From Marvinbryantia sp. (lineage in GTDB: Bacteria; Bacillota; Clostridia; Lachnospirales; Lachnospiraceae), in the NCBI GenBank assembly GCA_016297895.1, contig JAEDFS010000045.1:1-15132 (forward strand): a DNA stretch of 15,132 bases. The letters are read 5' to 3'. Shown here piece after piece: positions 13,876 through 15,132 of the stretch. The position numbers and the translations under genes are program-made. The number at the start of each line of letters is the position of its first letter. Position 1 is the first letter of the stretch. Below the pieces are notes generated by a model, which did no database searches, was not told where the DNA came from, and was given only the letters and a program-made list of their open reading frames with translations.

Positions 13876-15132
13876 GAAATTTGTTTTGCACACTGCGTCA
13901 GTTATACGGAGATCTGAAACTGCAGACAAAAATTGTAATCGTACTCATCTTAAGCGGCTGCGTCCCGCTTCTGATTATCGGCCTTTTGTTCTACAGTCAG
14001 CTGAATGATATGGTGGTATCTTATACCATCCGTCAGGAGCAGGATGCCTCCGCCCGGACATCGCCTCTGATCGAAGAGACGGTACAGGAGGTTCTGGATA
14101 CCTACAACGAGATCTGTGAACAGCCCTTTTATCATACTCTTTTTGAACACCCGGTGGACAGTACCCTGTCCTCTGCTGCGCATTCTGACAGCGCCGCAGA
14201 ATTTCGGAATGCACTGCTCGGGCTGACTTCCGGTTCACTGATCACCGGGATCCGGATCTATGTGGACTTCCCTAATAAAAACTCAGAGTTGTTTCAGAAC
14301 CCCAATACAAAAGACATCTTCTGTCCTGTCAGCACCATACGAGGAACTTACTGGTATGGAATCTTTCAGGGCAGCCGCATCCAGTATCTTCATTGTCCCT
14401 CCTTCTATCTCGGAGCCAAAGAGCAGCGTGACAATGGGGATACCGCCTACATCCACCGGGCAGCTCTTCGGTATCATGGAGATTCTCTCGACTGCTATGT
14501 GGCAGTCTATTATTCCTCCCAGACACTGACAGACATTCTGTCTGAAAATCTGCAGCTGGCCGGAAGCGTCTCCTACATTACAAATGAACGAAATGCCCTG
14601 GTAGCATCTTCCAACCCTTCCCTGTCGGGTATCTACTGGCTGGACTATGATACCATCCGGGAATCCTTTATGTCTTCCAATAACTTTATAGAGAGGACCA
14701 TCGTAAATCAGAAGGTCTATGCCGGATTTTACAGCATCAACCAGCCCGGATGGTTTATGGTCACCGTACTCCCTTCTGCACCTCTGGTCTCCCTGAGCGG
14801 TCGGATCATGCTCCAGTATGTGGCACTGTACCTCTGCTTTCTTCTGATGGCTGCACTGCTGGCAAATCTGCTGGCCCGTTCCGTCACCAACCGAATCTCC
14901 TCTGTCATCAGCCAGATGAGACAGGTGCGGCTGGGTCCACCGGTTTCCATGGACGGCCCCAGATATCATGATGAGGTAGGTGACCTCATTGATACCTATA
15001 ACTATATGGCCCGGAAAATGAATCAGCTGATCGACGACCAGAACAAAGCCGCAGAAGATCTGCGTATTGCAGAATTTAATTCTCTCCAGGCTCAGATCAA
15101 TCCTCACTTTCTGTACAATACCATGGATATGA
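13872..15132 (+). CDS. YesM-type sensor histidine kinase, 3' end cut by window
   Basis: The frame runs from the ATG at 13872 to the window end without a stop, so the C-terminus is missing. About 420 residues are seen. A first membrane helix lies at about 21-43 (IVIVLILSGCVPLLIIGLLF), an extracellular sensor region of roughly 270 residues follows, and a second helix lies at about 313-335 (MLQYVALYLCFLLMAALLAN). A HAMP-like linker comes next, with RYHDEVGDLIDTYNYMARKM and a short coil. The His-kinase motif LQAQINPHFLYNTMD places the phosphorylated His at 412. The ATP-binding domain is beyond the window. It overlaps the response-regulator gene by ATGA and is certainly its partner. Such kinases sense sugars directly or through an extracellular binding protein; the neighbouring rhamnose-type importer suggests a rhamnose-containing signal. 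Confidence 0.9.
   Translation, partial: MRNLFCTLRQLYGDLKLQTKIVIVLILSGCVPLLIIGLLFYSQLNDMVVSYTIRQEQDASARTSPLIEETVQEVLDTYNEICEQPFYHTLFEHPVDSTLSSAAHSDSAAEFRNALLGLTSGSLITGIRIYVDFPNKNSELFQNPNTKDIFCPVSTIRGTYWYGIFQGSRIQYLHCPSFYLGAKEQRDNGDTAYIHRAALRYHGDSLDCYVAVYYSSQTLTDILSENLQLAGSVSYITNERNALVASSNPSLSGIYWLDYDTIRESFMSSNNFIERTIVNQKVYAGFYSINQPGWFMVTVLPSAPLVSLSGRIMLQYVALYLCFLLMAALLANLLARSVTNRISSVISQMRQVRLGPPVSMDGPRYHDEVGDLIDTYNYMARKMNQLIDDQNKAAEDLRIAEFNSLQAQINPHFLYNTMDM

Noticed and set aside
1..15132. CRISPR array, tRNA or rRNA genes, insertion sequences, riboswitch.
   Set aside because: No regularly spaced repeats, cloverleaf, transposase frame, terminal inverted repeats or recognisable aptamer core were seen by eye.

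Overview
The window looks like the chromosome of a spore-forming Clostridia member, most likely a Lachnospiraceae gut bacterium close to Blautia/Ruminococcus. This rests on GGAGG ribosome sites, a clear SpoVT, a GH31 enzyme that closely resembles the Blautia (Ruminococcus) obeum alpha-glucosidase Ro-alphaG1 as I remember it, and a YesM/YesN-style two-component pair.

Layout. (1) Bases 1-2561, plus strand: the C-terminal end of a GH36-type alpha-galactosidase, then six bases later a complete GH31 alpha-glucosidase; the pair ends at a long hairpin terminator (2567-2620). (2) 2651-3196, minus strand: spoVT with a plausible sigma-G promoter. (3) About 3320-5650: an AT-rich accessory patch. It holds a two-gene AbiE-like (type IV) toxin-antitoxin module with its own strong promoter and a 12-base direct repeat that looks like an operator, and the decayed remains of an AAA/DUF4143 ATPase gene. 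(4) 5752-12165, minus strand: a predicted L-rhamnose uptake operon, read in the order ABC ATPase, permease, permease, RhaS-type binding protein, AraC-family regulator, tandem-domain rhamnose mutarotase-like protein. (5) 12319 to the window end, plus strand and divergent: a YesN-type response regulator and a YesM-type sensor histidine kinase overlapping by ATGA; the kinase runs off the window.

How it fits together (inference): the kinase senses an extracellular cue, perhaps rhamnose or a rhamnose-containing oligosaccharide. The response regulator probably binds the repeats in the 153-base divergent gap and switches on the transporter. The binding protein delivers sugar to the two-permease, one-ATPase CUT2 importer, and the mutarotase-like protein may interconvert anomers of the imported sugar. 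The AraC protein adds a second, intracellular layer of control. No rhamnose isomerase, kinase or aldolase lies in the window. The binding-protein gene has a stable hairpin on each side, which may set its mRNA level apart from the rest of the operon.

I see no rRNA, tRNA, CRISPR array, intact insertion sequence or prophage. The least ordinary items are the two-domain mutarotase with key residues split between its halves, and the toxin-antitoxin operator architecture.
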